From positions 91,329,743-91,393,742 of the forward strand of contig CM060691.1 of the NCBI GenBank assembly GCA_030686995.1: a stretch of DNA of 64,000 nucleotides. The letters run 5' to 3'. The notes below the pieces were generated by a model. It saw only the letters and a list, made by a program, of their open reading frames with translations, was not told where the DNA came from and did not search any database. Below, piece by piece: positions 49,431 through 60,137 of this stretch. Both the position numbers and the translations under genes were made by a program. The DNA comes from Artemisia argyi (Eukaryota > Streptophyta > Magnoliopsida > Asterales > Asteraceae). The first letter of the stretch is position 1; each line of letters starts with the position of its first letter.

Positions 49431-51631
49431 CACCCATGCCTTTCATGTAACCTCTCGTAAAATTTCCCTTATGATTAGCAAATGCATACGAATAAATAAA
49501 ACGATGTTATGATAAATTAACACCATTTTACGGGTAACAATTTTTTTTTAATGATATGGCTTGATATTGAACCACTATGATAACTGTGATTGACCGTTTA
49601 CCCAGGAACGATGCTTACACACGACCTAGATAACCTATGATTATTGCAAACGATAAATATATGTAACACGTTTATATTTATAACAATACGTTTCGTCTTA
49701 ATAACGTATACTATTTTTATATTCCCCGAACCTACGAAACTTCCCGAGAACGCTCACTAATATTTTTGAACTTCGACACGATAATCAAGACACACCATGT
49801 GGGCCCCCAACACCCAATGGGCCACGGTTACAATTTCTAAACCAAACGGACTCCTTTTATTCTTTCTTTTGTTTTGGGCCGACGCAAAACACAAGCCCAC
49901 CAAGCCTTGGGCCCAAACGCACCCTTAATATTTTGTTTTTCTTTTCTTTGTTCTCTGTCGCGACCTCACCCAAAACACCCCTAGTATTTTACGATTTCTA
50001 CACATGACACATGAATATTTTTACTTGTTTTGTATCACCTAGTGCCAAGGAAACAGAGATGATAGTTGTTACACATTTTCTCGCTCGTTTACTACCCTAG
50101 AAAACACCCAAGTAAACCACCAAACTCACCATTGAAAAGATAAGTCTAAACGTGGCATGATATTCCCTAGCACCCCCATGCTTCCCAATAGCAACAAAAC
50201 GAACTCTAAACACCATGGGATTGTCAGGAATGAACAGGAATGATATCTTACAAGATCTAACCATGTACAAAATCGATTGGGCATTGTTTGTGGCAATACT
50301 ATTCGCCCTCACATGCTACACCAACACTTGTGAGCCTATCTTGTTTCTACCCTTCGAAATACTGCCTATATAAGCCTTACATGCAAACCTAAATCACTAC
50401 ATGCACTATATACGTATCGCTCCACATAAATATTAACGAGAGAAGAGTTGTGAAGGACAAACAAATCGCCAAGAGTACCACGCCTCAAAGTGAACCTAGG
50501 AAGCCAAGATTTGGAGCCTCTTGAACCTTTGTGGAACGTGAAGTGAACCACGAAGCTATTGTACCATTACACGAACCTTGCACTTGTTTTTATGCCACCT
50601 TTTATAGGTGAGGTGAGAACTTGAACTTTTCTTTCTATATATATACATACGTATGTTTATGTTATGCACAAACACTTGAAGCTTATAAATCGTAAATCTT
50701 AAAAGCAACGTATATATTTTATGCATCGTACTAATTCTTGGATAAGTCATTAACGAGAACATGTAATAACCTCGAACATATATTAACGCATACGCCATAA
50801 AAATCACACGTTTCTAAGTCACAATGGACCTATACGATATATACTAAAAGACTTAGTTTATTTTTCAAATTTTACAAGTTATACGTTTTAAGTTTGTGGC
50901 CACACTTTGACCTCGCCATTTGAAAATTCGACACACGACCCCCTAATATTTTTGTACGATCTATTTGTTTACTTGGTATACTAACGAGAATGAGAAATTA
51001 TTCGACTTAACAACTTGGTTTGACCACTTGAACGAGACTAAAGCTAAACGAGTTTTCAAAGGATTTTCAGAAAACTAAAAACTATTTTTGGGCCGAAAAG
51101 CCCAATCAGCTAGTTTTAACTTATTCAAATAAGCTGGGTGAAAAAGCACTTTTGAAATGATATTAGAACTTAAAATGATGGATTTTGATAAACCCAAAGT
51201 TCCCCCAAACCCCTTGGATCAAAAATCATTAACGGGCCTTAAATATTGGATCATAGGCCCATTTTGAGAAAAACAAAGGAAATAAGCTAATAAGCTGTTA
51301 AAATAAGCTTTTCTACACTTCCTGAGCTTATTAAAATAATAAAAATGTTAAGTTTTAAATTTGATAATTTTTGGACTAAGTTTGCAAATTTTCGAGGACT
51401 AGGGACTAAAAGTGTCAAACTTATAAACTTTGGGTAAAAAGTGTTAAAACAGTTTTTCTAAGGATATAAATAGTTAATATTGAAACTTGGGATTGAAAAA
51501 TGTAAATATTGATATACTTGGACTAAAAACGTAAATATATATAATTTTGGACTAACAACGTAAATGTTTTCCGTTAAGGGTAAAATGTGTAAATTGGAGA
51601 AACTTAAAGGATTAAATAATAATATTGATTT

Positions 51632-51694
<63 letters not shown>

Positions 51695-52000
51695 GCATAA
51701 AATTTAACGATAATTAAATTTAGACGAATAAAACAATACATAACCATTATCTATTTTATATATGACGTAACACATCGCCTATGCACTTTATGGATTATTC
51801 GTAATTAATAATAAACATTCGCAATAAAACGAGACTTAAGAACTAAAACGTGCCATATCTTATAGGTTGTGTGTGAAGCCGTTGCCTTGCATCGTTGAGA
51901 TTACATTTGTTCTACTGTACTACTAAGGTGAGTTCATAGCCCACATTTAACTTATTTTTGTGGGGGGGTGTAACCATTGGTAAATTTCGCCTTGTAATTA
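49431..52000 (+). mobile_element. Tekay-like LTR fragment (family D, plus orientation)
   Basis: U3 with TATA CCTATATAAGCC (50370), then a leader, and near 51870-51960 the GGTTGTGTGTGAAGCC and AAGGTGAGTTCATAGCCCAC landmarks found near the end of family C LTRs (36172, 40255). The first kb is the inverted match of 46256-47178. No clean terminus or target duplication. An (AT)n tract lies at 51635-51694. No genes. Confidence 0.65.
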
Positions 52001-52589
52001 AATTAATATAATATTCAAATGAAAGAATACTTATCCATTTTCTACGTTTTTTTTTTATTTACCAAGAGAATCTAACCGCGTATGTCGTAACGCGTGCCCG
52101 TAATTTTTCGGAAGCATTTTAAATAATAAATTATACTTATTATTACTTATATTTCATTTTTGAATTGTTCCGAACTCATTCGATTTGAAAACGATAAATT
52201 ATCTCGCAATAAGTGAAAAACTACACACAACGCGTATTGACATGATAATAATTAATTTTATATTTAATTATCATAAATTATTTTAATAAACATATTAAAA
52301 TAAGTTATTTATTATTTTATAAAAACGTTTTCTATAAATGCAAATTTTCGGGTTTCTTTTATATTTTTACGGACCAAGTATACCGTGATACCGTGTATAC
52401 ACTTAAAAAGAAAAAAAAAATAGGATAACCTAACAATTTTAATTATTTTAAATGTTGGTTCGGATATTATTATTTTTGGAACGGGTTCGGTTTGAAAGAT
52501 ATTTGGTTATTTAAGTTTCGAGTTTGGTCCGTGTATTGACACCGGGCTACTAAATCCCTACACCCACTATTATTATTATTATTAAAAAG

Positions 52590-52645
<56 letters not shown>

Positions 52646-52649
52646 GTAA
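52001..52649. other. AT-rich spacer with long T run
   Basis: No gene. Includes a 47-base T run (52595-52641) preceded by ATT repeats. Probably U3 of the next LTR fragment. Confidence 0.55.
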
Positions 52650-52955
52650 AGCATGAAATCGTCCCTGTGATAACATAACAACACAACTCATCACCAACTT
52701 TCTCTCTCTCTCCTTTCTTTACACAACCATCACCACCGCACCTTTATTCCACCATAGCTCCGCCACCGCCGCCCTCACCATAAAAACAACACCACCATCT
52801 TCACCATCTTTTCGAGATCTATCTATTGGTACTAACCACGCGCTATATAAACCACTCTAACACCACGTTCTCACCACCACCACCACCTAAACACCATCTT
52901 TTTCATCTTTTCTTGTTGGGTTTTGATTAAAACAAGCGGGGAAATGATATTTTGA

Positions 52956-53431
52956 TAATAAAAATTCGTTTGGTATCTTGGGTGTGGTTTTGACTCGAGT
53001 TTGGTGCTCGATTTGTGATGATGGGTCGCGTTTGGATTTGGTTTTGGCTCGTTGGAGCTTGGCCAAGACCCATGGTCTGGGTGTGACTATTTTTCTTGGC
53101 TCGTTTGGGAGTCTAAGAGGACCCTTGGTCCGTATGGTTTGATTCTTGGTTAACTTTGGTATTTTCTTTGATCTTAATTTGATTTTTGATTATATATATG
53201 CATGCATGTTTATAATCTAATACTTAGAATCCATGTGGTGATGTGTGAAATATTATTATTAAGGTTGGATTAATAGTTGGGATGATTAGTGAATGGGGTT
53301 AGGCTAGTTAGAGGTTATGGTGATGTTATATATTGCGAAAATTGAAGTTTGAAGGGGTTTAAAGCTACCCATTTTAGACCAGAAAGTTGAGGCCTGTTTC
53401 GCCTAGGTTGAAATTTTTGAAACTGATTTTT
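52956..53431. repeat. 476-bp direct duplication, copy 1
   Basis: Matches 54114-54589 with one difference found by eye (GGTCTGGGTG versus GGTCTCGGTG). Shared edges are TAATAAAAATTCG on the left and AACTGATTTTT on the right. Confidence 0.95.
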
Positions 53432-53559
53432 AATCAAAATTACCCTCATTTTCGCACTTTCACACCCCAATTCCTCGCGGTAACCTAAAAACATTGTTTC
53501 GGACAACTTTCGTGTTTTGGCCGAAGGCCGAAACGGGCCAGAAAATGATGAAAATGCCC
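53421..53559. repeat. 139-bp inverted duplication, arm 1
   Basis: Reverse complement of 54751-54889 with one difference (GATG versus GACG). It overlaps the end of direct copy 1 by the 11-bp AACTGATTTTT. Confidence 0.93.
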
Positions 53560-54113
53560 ATACCAAGGAAAGGCAAAACATGAAACTGTTTTATTTTTGA
53601 TCCGTGTATAAAAGTATTAAACTGATCTAATCAGTAGACAATGGACATAAACTAAAAATATGTAGATGTAGCCCTATGTATTGTGGTCATTTTGACGGGT
53701 ATTTCGTCGAATAACTCCTTACGATGATTAAACTAAAATTATTTTGGTGAAACTAGTCACAATCTGAGTAACAGATTTAAAACGTGAAAAAGTCATTTTT
53801 TTGTATTGAACCCTCTGTTACTCAAAGAATAAAAGTTTTAGAGGACATCTTAACTTAAACGTGTCCAAAAACGGGGAATGAATCGGGTTAGTAAAACTCT
53901 AGATATCGCACTTTTCGTGAGACCATTGAAAATTTGAAAGCTGAATGGATTGATAGTTTGGGTAAATGGACTGTTTTACTAAGGTTATATAATTTTTAAC
54001 TAAATGGGACCAATAAATCTCGTTAGTACAGAAATAGACCTTTCCGGGGATATAAAGAACGAGACTTGAGGACTTACGGTTTGCAAATGGCGATTTTCTA
54101 AACATAGGCAAGT

Positions 54114-54589
54114 TAATAAAAATTCGTTTGGTATCTTGGGTGTGGTTTTGACTCGAGTTTGGTGCTCGATTTGTGATGATGGGTCGCGTTTGGATTTGGT
54201 TTTGGCTCGTTGGAGCTTGGCCAAGACCCATGGTCTCGGTGTGACTATTTTTCTTGGCTCGTTTGGGAGTCTAAGAGGACCCTTGGTCCGTATGGTTTGA
54301 TTCTTGGTTAACTTTGGTATTTTCTTTGATCTTAATTTGATTTTTGATTATATATATGCATGCATGTTTATAATCTAATACTTAGAATCCATGTGGTGAT
54401 GTGTGAAATATTATTATTAAGGTTGGATTAATAGTTGGGATGATTAGTGAATGGGGTTAGGCTAGTTAGAGGTTATGGTGATGTTATATATTGCGAAAAT
54501 TGAAGTTTGAAGGGGTTTAAAGCTACCCATTTTAGACCAGAAAGTTGAGGCCTGTTTCGCCTAGGTTGAAATTTTTGAAACTGATTTTT
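54114..54589. repeat. 476-bp direct duplication, copy 2
   Basis: See 52956-53431. After AACTGATTTTT this copy continues GTCTTTTG, where copy 1 switches into the inverted arm. Confidence 0.95.
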
Positions 54590-54750
54590 GTCTTTTGAAT
54601 ATGATAGAGGATGTTAATATGAACGTTTTGATATAAAATTCGGCTTCTAACTCTTAATAACGAACGTTTGGCGGTCATTTGAAATTTAGAAAAATTATAA
54701 ATTTCCAAACACCACTTTTATAAAATTTAGTTGCTGTCAGATCTGAATAA

Positions 54751-54889
54751 GGGCATTTTCGTCATTTTCTGGCCCGTTTCGGCCTTCGGCCAAAACACGA
54801 AAGTTGTCCGAAACAATGTTTTTAGGTTACCGCGAGGAATTGGGGTGTGAAAGTGCGAAAATGAGGGTAATTTTGATTAAAAATCAGTT
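54751..54889. repeat. 139-bp inverted duplication, arm 2
   Basis: Reverse complement of 53421-53559, ending AAAAATCAGTT. Confidence 0.93.
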
Positions 54890-56611
54890 CTACATTTTCT
54901 TTTTAAAATGATAACACTTATTTTATAAAAAGTGAGCTCATGCAGTTTTCAAACGGGGTTTTGAGCCTTTTCTGGTCCGAACCGGCTTTCCGTTAAAACA
55001 CGAAAGTTGCTCGGAATGTCGTTTTGCATTAAATCTCTTTAGAGTCCGAGTCACGAAAGTGTAATATAACGGGTCAAAACGGAAAGTCAAACTACTGCAG
55101 TTTATTTAAAAAGTCAAACTACCAGCTGAAACTTGCAGGGGCATTTTGGTCATTTTACGTTGAGATTCAGGTCTCGGCTATAACTAAAAAGTTTTCCGGA
55201 ATGTCGTTTTACACAAAATCTCTTTTGAGTCCGAAACGTGAAAATGTCATCTAGCGGGTCGTTTCGGACGGGTCAGATTTGGAGAATATATTACAAAAGT
55301 CAATCTTGACAAAACTCTTCTAATAGTCTAATAGCATTATGAAATTGTTTTAGCGTGAAACTTAAGTAAAACTAAATATTTTGCGACTAATAAATTAGTC
55401 GTTGGCTTTGTTTATGTCTAAGTCTTAATCTTGGTAATGGGTCAAAATGGGAATTTTTACTAAAAGTTACATATTAAGCGGAATGAATTAAAACAAAGTA
55501 TAGTTGTTATGCGAAACACTTAATGGGTCTAATTAAAAGAGTTTAGATGTGTACATGGATTCTAAGGAATATGATTATACATGTCGATTAATTGTATACA
55601 TTTTATATGTGTATGCAATTTATGCATTTTCTTTATCACTTCTATTTCCTTAATCGCAAGCCACCTTTGTCACACAAAACCATTTTTTTTTATTCGATAT
55701 TGTTTCAAATCATTATTCACGATAATTCAAGCTTAAATTATCGACATCTTAGACTTTCATATTATTCAGGTTGCCTCTTTGGAGCCATTCCCCCTATAAC
55801 TATTGACATTACTTTATCATGTCTACCGAATCATCAAGGTGAGTTCATAGCCTCGCCTTTACTTACTTAAATGTTTTATAAACCTCGCGAGGGGGATACA
55901 TGCTAGTTTTTACAAACTGAATACAAGTAGTTTTTGGTATGCTGGACCCGATCATATGATCATAGATATTGAATGCTTTTTGCAAATTAAGTCCCCTCAT
56001 GAACCGTTAATTACTCGAGTAGTAAACGCTAGTATTATGGATATGCATATTAGGCTTGGCGGGCCTTGTTCGGGATACGGACACATAATAGTTAGAATTG
56101 TGGTAAATGGCAAAATTTACCTTTCCGGGGCATTATTAAAAATCGTCAAGGTTCGGTTACATGAACTCAATACTATAATCAAATAAACCGACATGTAATT
56201 GCAATACTTGTCGCCCGATAAATAATGCTTGTATTCAACTTATTACTTATTAAACTCTATGAATTCACTCAACTTTATGTTGACTTTTTAGCATGTATTT
56301 TCTCAGGTATTATTTGGCTAGCTGAGCATTGAGAGCAATCGGAGTCGCGTGTATATCAAATATTGGAAGACTTATTTTCTACACATTCAATAACTTTTTA
56401 TCTTTAAAATACACATATGTGTCATGTTTTAATTCTTGTAACTTAAGTTTTAAAAATAAATTGTTAGGACCTTTGTACTCTGATTTATCAAATTGAATGT
56501 GACATTTTATTAAACGTGTCTTTTGAGGTCGTTTTATGTAACTTGTTTTTATGAATTATGAAGTGACACCAAAATTGGTATTCCGCTGCGTTGTAAATTT
56601 GAGGGTGTCAC

Positions 56612-57313
56612 AGGGGGATACATGCTCAAAAACCGAACACAAGTCTTTTCCTGATCTTATTATTGCTTAAGTAGCTATTGCCAAAAGTCCCTCGATCATG
56701 AACCTTAATCACTTAAAAGGTGAACGTAAATAATTGTGAATAGATCTATTAGGGATTGACAATCCCCAATTGGTTGCTAGAGGAAAGTCACCAAATGCAC
56801 TTTATTTGAATATCATAGGTTACTGGCAAATACCTATCTTGGGGGCTATATATTTTACATCATTATTACAGAAAATATTGATGTTTGTTGAATCGTTGAG
56901 TGTCATGAGCTTAAGGCAATAATGAATGCGACTTTCTAACTTGTTTATTTGTATTTATATACAATAAGCAACTATCTCTTGTGTTCAAACTCTTAATTAT
57001 AAACCTATGAATTTCACTCAACTTTTGTTGACTTTTAGCATGTTTATCTCAGGTAACTAAATGGAATGGATGGCAAAGGCACGAAGTGGGCAAATAAAGA
57101 AGCGTTTATTTTTCTTTTAATAAAAACTTGTTGTTGAATAATGAAACCTCTTGGAATTATGAATATTTGGTATTTTAAATAAAACTTAAAACGATCACTT
57201 GAATCGTTTTCTATAATTGTGACAAAGATCCACGATATAATATCCCAAAAGTCTTCCGCTGACATTTTAAGTCTTCCGCTGTATTGATCGATTTTGGGGG
57301 AGTTATATTTCAT
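56612..57313 (+). mobile_element. Third Tekay-like LTR fragment
   Basis: Begins abruptly after GTGTCACA with GGGGATACATGCTC and follows the last about 700 bp of the family C LTR layout (TATGAATTTCACTCAAC, TTTAGCATGT, TTCCGCTG, then a GGGGGAGTTA end). Truncated on the left. Element E resumes at about 57314. Confidence 0.55.
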
Positions 57314-57333
57314 CAAAGGTTGCCCAAGCATAC

Positions 57334-57702
57334 TTACTTCTTGCGCTTTTGAGCTGCAACCTTTGCAAGATCTTTCACAACATTTGCCATCATCATGAAG
57401 TTGTTCTTGTATGCAAGGTGCAATTCTCTCAACTCCTTTTGAAGATCCTTGACCTCATTCTCGATCTTGATGGACTTCACACAACACCTACAGCTTCGTG
57501 CATGGTCATTTTTTAAAGCATCAAGTTTAGGAGGGAGAGGATACCCCGTTTTGTACCATATGGGATCACTCCACAAATACCTCATAACATAGTTTCTAAG
57601 AATTATATTATCATCACATGATGGCTTTTTCCATTCATCATTGGGTTCTTTATCCACCACAATGGATTTTCCCTTGTAATCACTTTTTGAAGAGTTGCTC
57701 AT
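57334..57702 (-). CDS. E extra ORF: small CxCC coiled-coil protein
   Basis: 122-residue protein from ATG 57702 (MSNSSKSDYKGKSIV). The frame stays open a further 20 codons upstream but without another ATG. It lies between pol and the 3' LTR of a Sirevirus. Polar N-terminus; WSDPIWYKTGYPLPPKL in the middle; then NDHARSCRCC followed by a predicted helix (VKDLQKELRELHLAYKNN); and a basic end (AAQKRKK) that could be a nuclear signal. The N-[ND]-H-x2-[GS]-C-x-C-C signature and the ungapped [IV]-[RK]-D ten residues on match the extra ORF of A (20593-21358). A TATA box about 70-80 bp upstream suggests its own transcript. Function unknown; intact as it stands. Confidence 0.65.
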   Translation of the reverse strand: MSNSSKSDYKGKSIVVDKEPNDEWKKPSCDDNIILRNYVMRYLWSDPIWYKTGYPLPPKLDALKNDHARSCRCCVKSIKIENEVKDLQKELRELHLAYKNNFMMMANVVKDLAKVAAQKRKK

Positions 57703-57770
57703 TTTTAGTGAAGAATCTTTCTTAGTGTTTGAAGAGAGAAAGAGAGATGTAAATTGATGCAAGTTTTAGG

Positions 57771-57785
57771 ATGATTTATATAGAG
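57771..57785 (-). promoter_or_regulatory. TATA box for the E extra ORF
   Basis: Minus strand CTCTATATAAATCAT, centred about 76 bp before ATG 57702. That leaves a plausible 5' leader of about 45 nt if transcription starts about 30 bp downstream. Confidence 0.6.
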
Positions 57786-58564
57786 AAGAAGAGAAGAGGT
57801 AGGTATGAATCATGAAAGTGTTCTACATGATTATGATTAAACTCTTGTACTAAGATGCTTGAAGAGATGGTCAAGACATCAATATCATGTACAAAGATGA
57901 TACTAGGCATGTGGTGGTGTAAGAGATAAAAGAGTGAATATTTGTATCTAGTAGAGATTGGATGATCTAGATTCTTGTGCTAGTTCCCACAATTTATCAT
58001 GCATGCACCATAATTTGTTAAGCCATGCATAAAATTCTCAATTATGGTTGAATAAGAAATCTTACTAGATCACCATTTTGAAGTTAACTAACTTCATCCA
58101 TTTTAGTTATGCAATATATATTATCCACATAAAGTGAAGAAGTAGAGTTAGATATAAAATTTTCAACACAAGTGTGAATTGTGATCCAAAATTTTATCTA
58201 ATCTTGATAATTTGACATATTTAACATGATTAAGTTTTTAGTAAAATATTTTATGTCAAATATTCTTGTTTATTGCACATAGTATAGACATGTAGAATCT
58301 TGGATATTATCAATCATAGTTAGAATAATGAATTGATACATATCTTTCCTCTTGGAAGACATTTATTTAGGCTTCCTTCCATGCCTTCACATAAGACCTA
58401 GTCATAAAAGCACATAAGCTCTAAGTGCACCTAAAGAACTTGCAAATAACTCCTTGACATTACATTTTGTCTTAAAAGATTGTTCTCTTAAGATGCATGT
58501 CCACCATGAACATCTAGACCTATCCCAAAATTATTTGGATTAATGGAAAATGTCATGCCAAGAC
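57786..58564 (-). other. Non-coding stretch between E integrase and extra ORF
   Basis: RT and RNase H should begin here on the minus strand, but no trace of their motifs is seen. AT-rich; probably the upstream region of the extra ORF fused to pol by a deletion. Confidence 0.55.
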
Positions 58565-60004
58565 CTAAGTTTGTTTATTTTGTGATCTAAGAGTTCTTTT
58601 ATTCAAGTCACCAATCACTTGTTGTATAGGATGACCCTTCGCTTCTCTCAATTCCTTAGGATTGCCTTCATCTGAAACATTAACTTGTAATGTCGGCAAC
58701 CTTTCTTGATCATGAACTATTTGTTCGTTGATTACATCATCTTCTACCGAAGGAGATGACTTAGGCTCGGGCATGCTCTCATCAAAGGTTACATTTATAG
58801 ATTCCTCAATCCTCATTGTCTCCTTGTTAAGCACTATGTATGCTTTGCTAGTTTGAGAGTATCCTAAGAACACACCTTCATACGACTTTGGGTCGAATTT
58901 GGTGAGATACACTTTGGTGTTAAGTATAAATACTTTGCAACCAAAAAACCTAAAGTACTCTAAGGAAGGTTTTCTATTCCTAAGAATTTCATATGGAGTT
59001 TTACTTATGACTTTTCTAATGTGGACTCTATTAAAGATATAGCATCGATATCTAGGGCATGACACCAAAACTTTTGTGGGATGGATTGCTCGTCAAGAAT
59101 TGCACGACTCATCTTTCTTAACTTATGATGTGTTCTTTCAACAATCTCAAGAGATTGAGAAGTGAACGGGCCCGATAAGTTATAAGATATTCCATGTTGT
59201 TCACAAAAAACTTCCAAATTGCAATTTGTCAAAATCACTACTATGATTTGTTTTTATTGAAACAATAGAACAATCAAGTAGGTTTTCAAGTTTCTTTCTT
59301 AAAATATCAAATTTATTTAAGATTCCATCCTTATTCTTTAAAAATAACACCCAAGTGTAATTTGAATAATCATATACAATTATCAAAGTGTAGAAGTTTC
59401 CTCTATAGCTTTGAATTGGAGATGGTCCATACAAATCTAAGTGCAATAATTCTAACACCATATTAGTTGCCACTTCATTCTTACTCCTATTATTTGCTTG
59501 TCCTTGACTCCCTAGACACGTATCACAATAATGTCTCTCGAAACTCAACTTCAGTAAATTCCTTACTAGCTCGTTGGAAGCTAGGTTTTGGACAAACCTC
59601 ATGTTGGTACGACCTAACCTCCTATGACAAAGCGTTGAGTAATCCACCATGGATGTATGACATATGTGTTGTTTGGATATATCTCCCAACTTGCATGTGT
59701 ACAAGTTATTCCTTCTATGACCTTTAGCTAACACAATACCATTTTTACTAATAGTACAATCTACTTTAGTAAACTTAACCTTACAATCATCATCACTATA
59801 TTCACTTACACTAATCAAATTAAAACTTAAGCCCCTAACATGCTCAGCATTGGTAATTTCTATGGAGTCATGAAGGACATTACCTTTGCCGACAATTTTG
59901 TCGTTAAGTTTGCTCCCAAAAATGACTTGATTGCCATTATACGCCATGTATGAAGTGAACAATCTTCTATTCCCGGTCATGTGTTTAGTGCAACCACTAT
60001 CCAC
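58565..60004 (-). pseudogene. E protease and integrase, frameshifted
   Basis: Three consecutive frames. 60004-59201: the protease site DSGCTKHMTG (catalytic Asp present), a degenerate pre-integrase zinc region (LCHRRLGRTN, CDTCLGSQGQ), and the integrase start with its first Asp (LLHLDLYGP). The second catalytic position reads KTNHSSDF where the family has an Asp, so the core is damaged. A frameshift near 59215 leads to 59238-59005, with the Glu (LEIVERTHHKL). Another near 59040 leads to 59068-58565 (KTPYEILRNRKPSLEYFRFF) and the linker preceding RT (HPIQQVIGDLNKRT). It stops exactly where RT should begin. Not functional. Confidence 0.88.
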
Positions 60005-60137
60005 TATCCACTCATCTGGTTGTAGATCACTTTTGAGACAAACCTACAACAAAAACACAACTCATACTTTTGGTACCCATTGTTTCTTGGGTCCATTTCG
60101 GTTAGCATTCATAGTGCCCAAGTTGAATATTCTTGGG

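Larger units (their letters stand above)
52650..56611 (+). mobile_element. Second Tekay-like LTR fragment, internally rearranged
   Basis: Contains the AAGGTGAGTTCATAGCC landmark (55837), GGGGGATACATGCTAG (55890), the Tekay-type end TTCCGCTGCGTTG and GAGGGTGTCACA (56611). Internally it carries a 476-bp direct duplication and a 139-bp inverted duplication. No coding sequence; the left end is not defined. Confidence 0.65.

Noticed and set aside
52470..52697. Lysine-rich minus-strand frame
   Set aside because: Translation of the 47-base T run.
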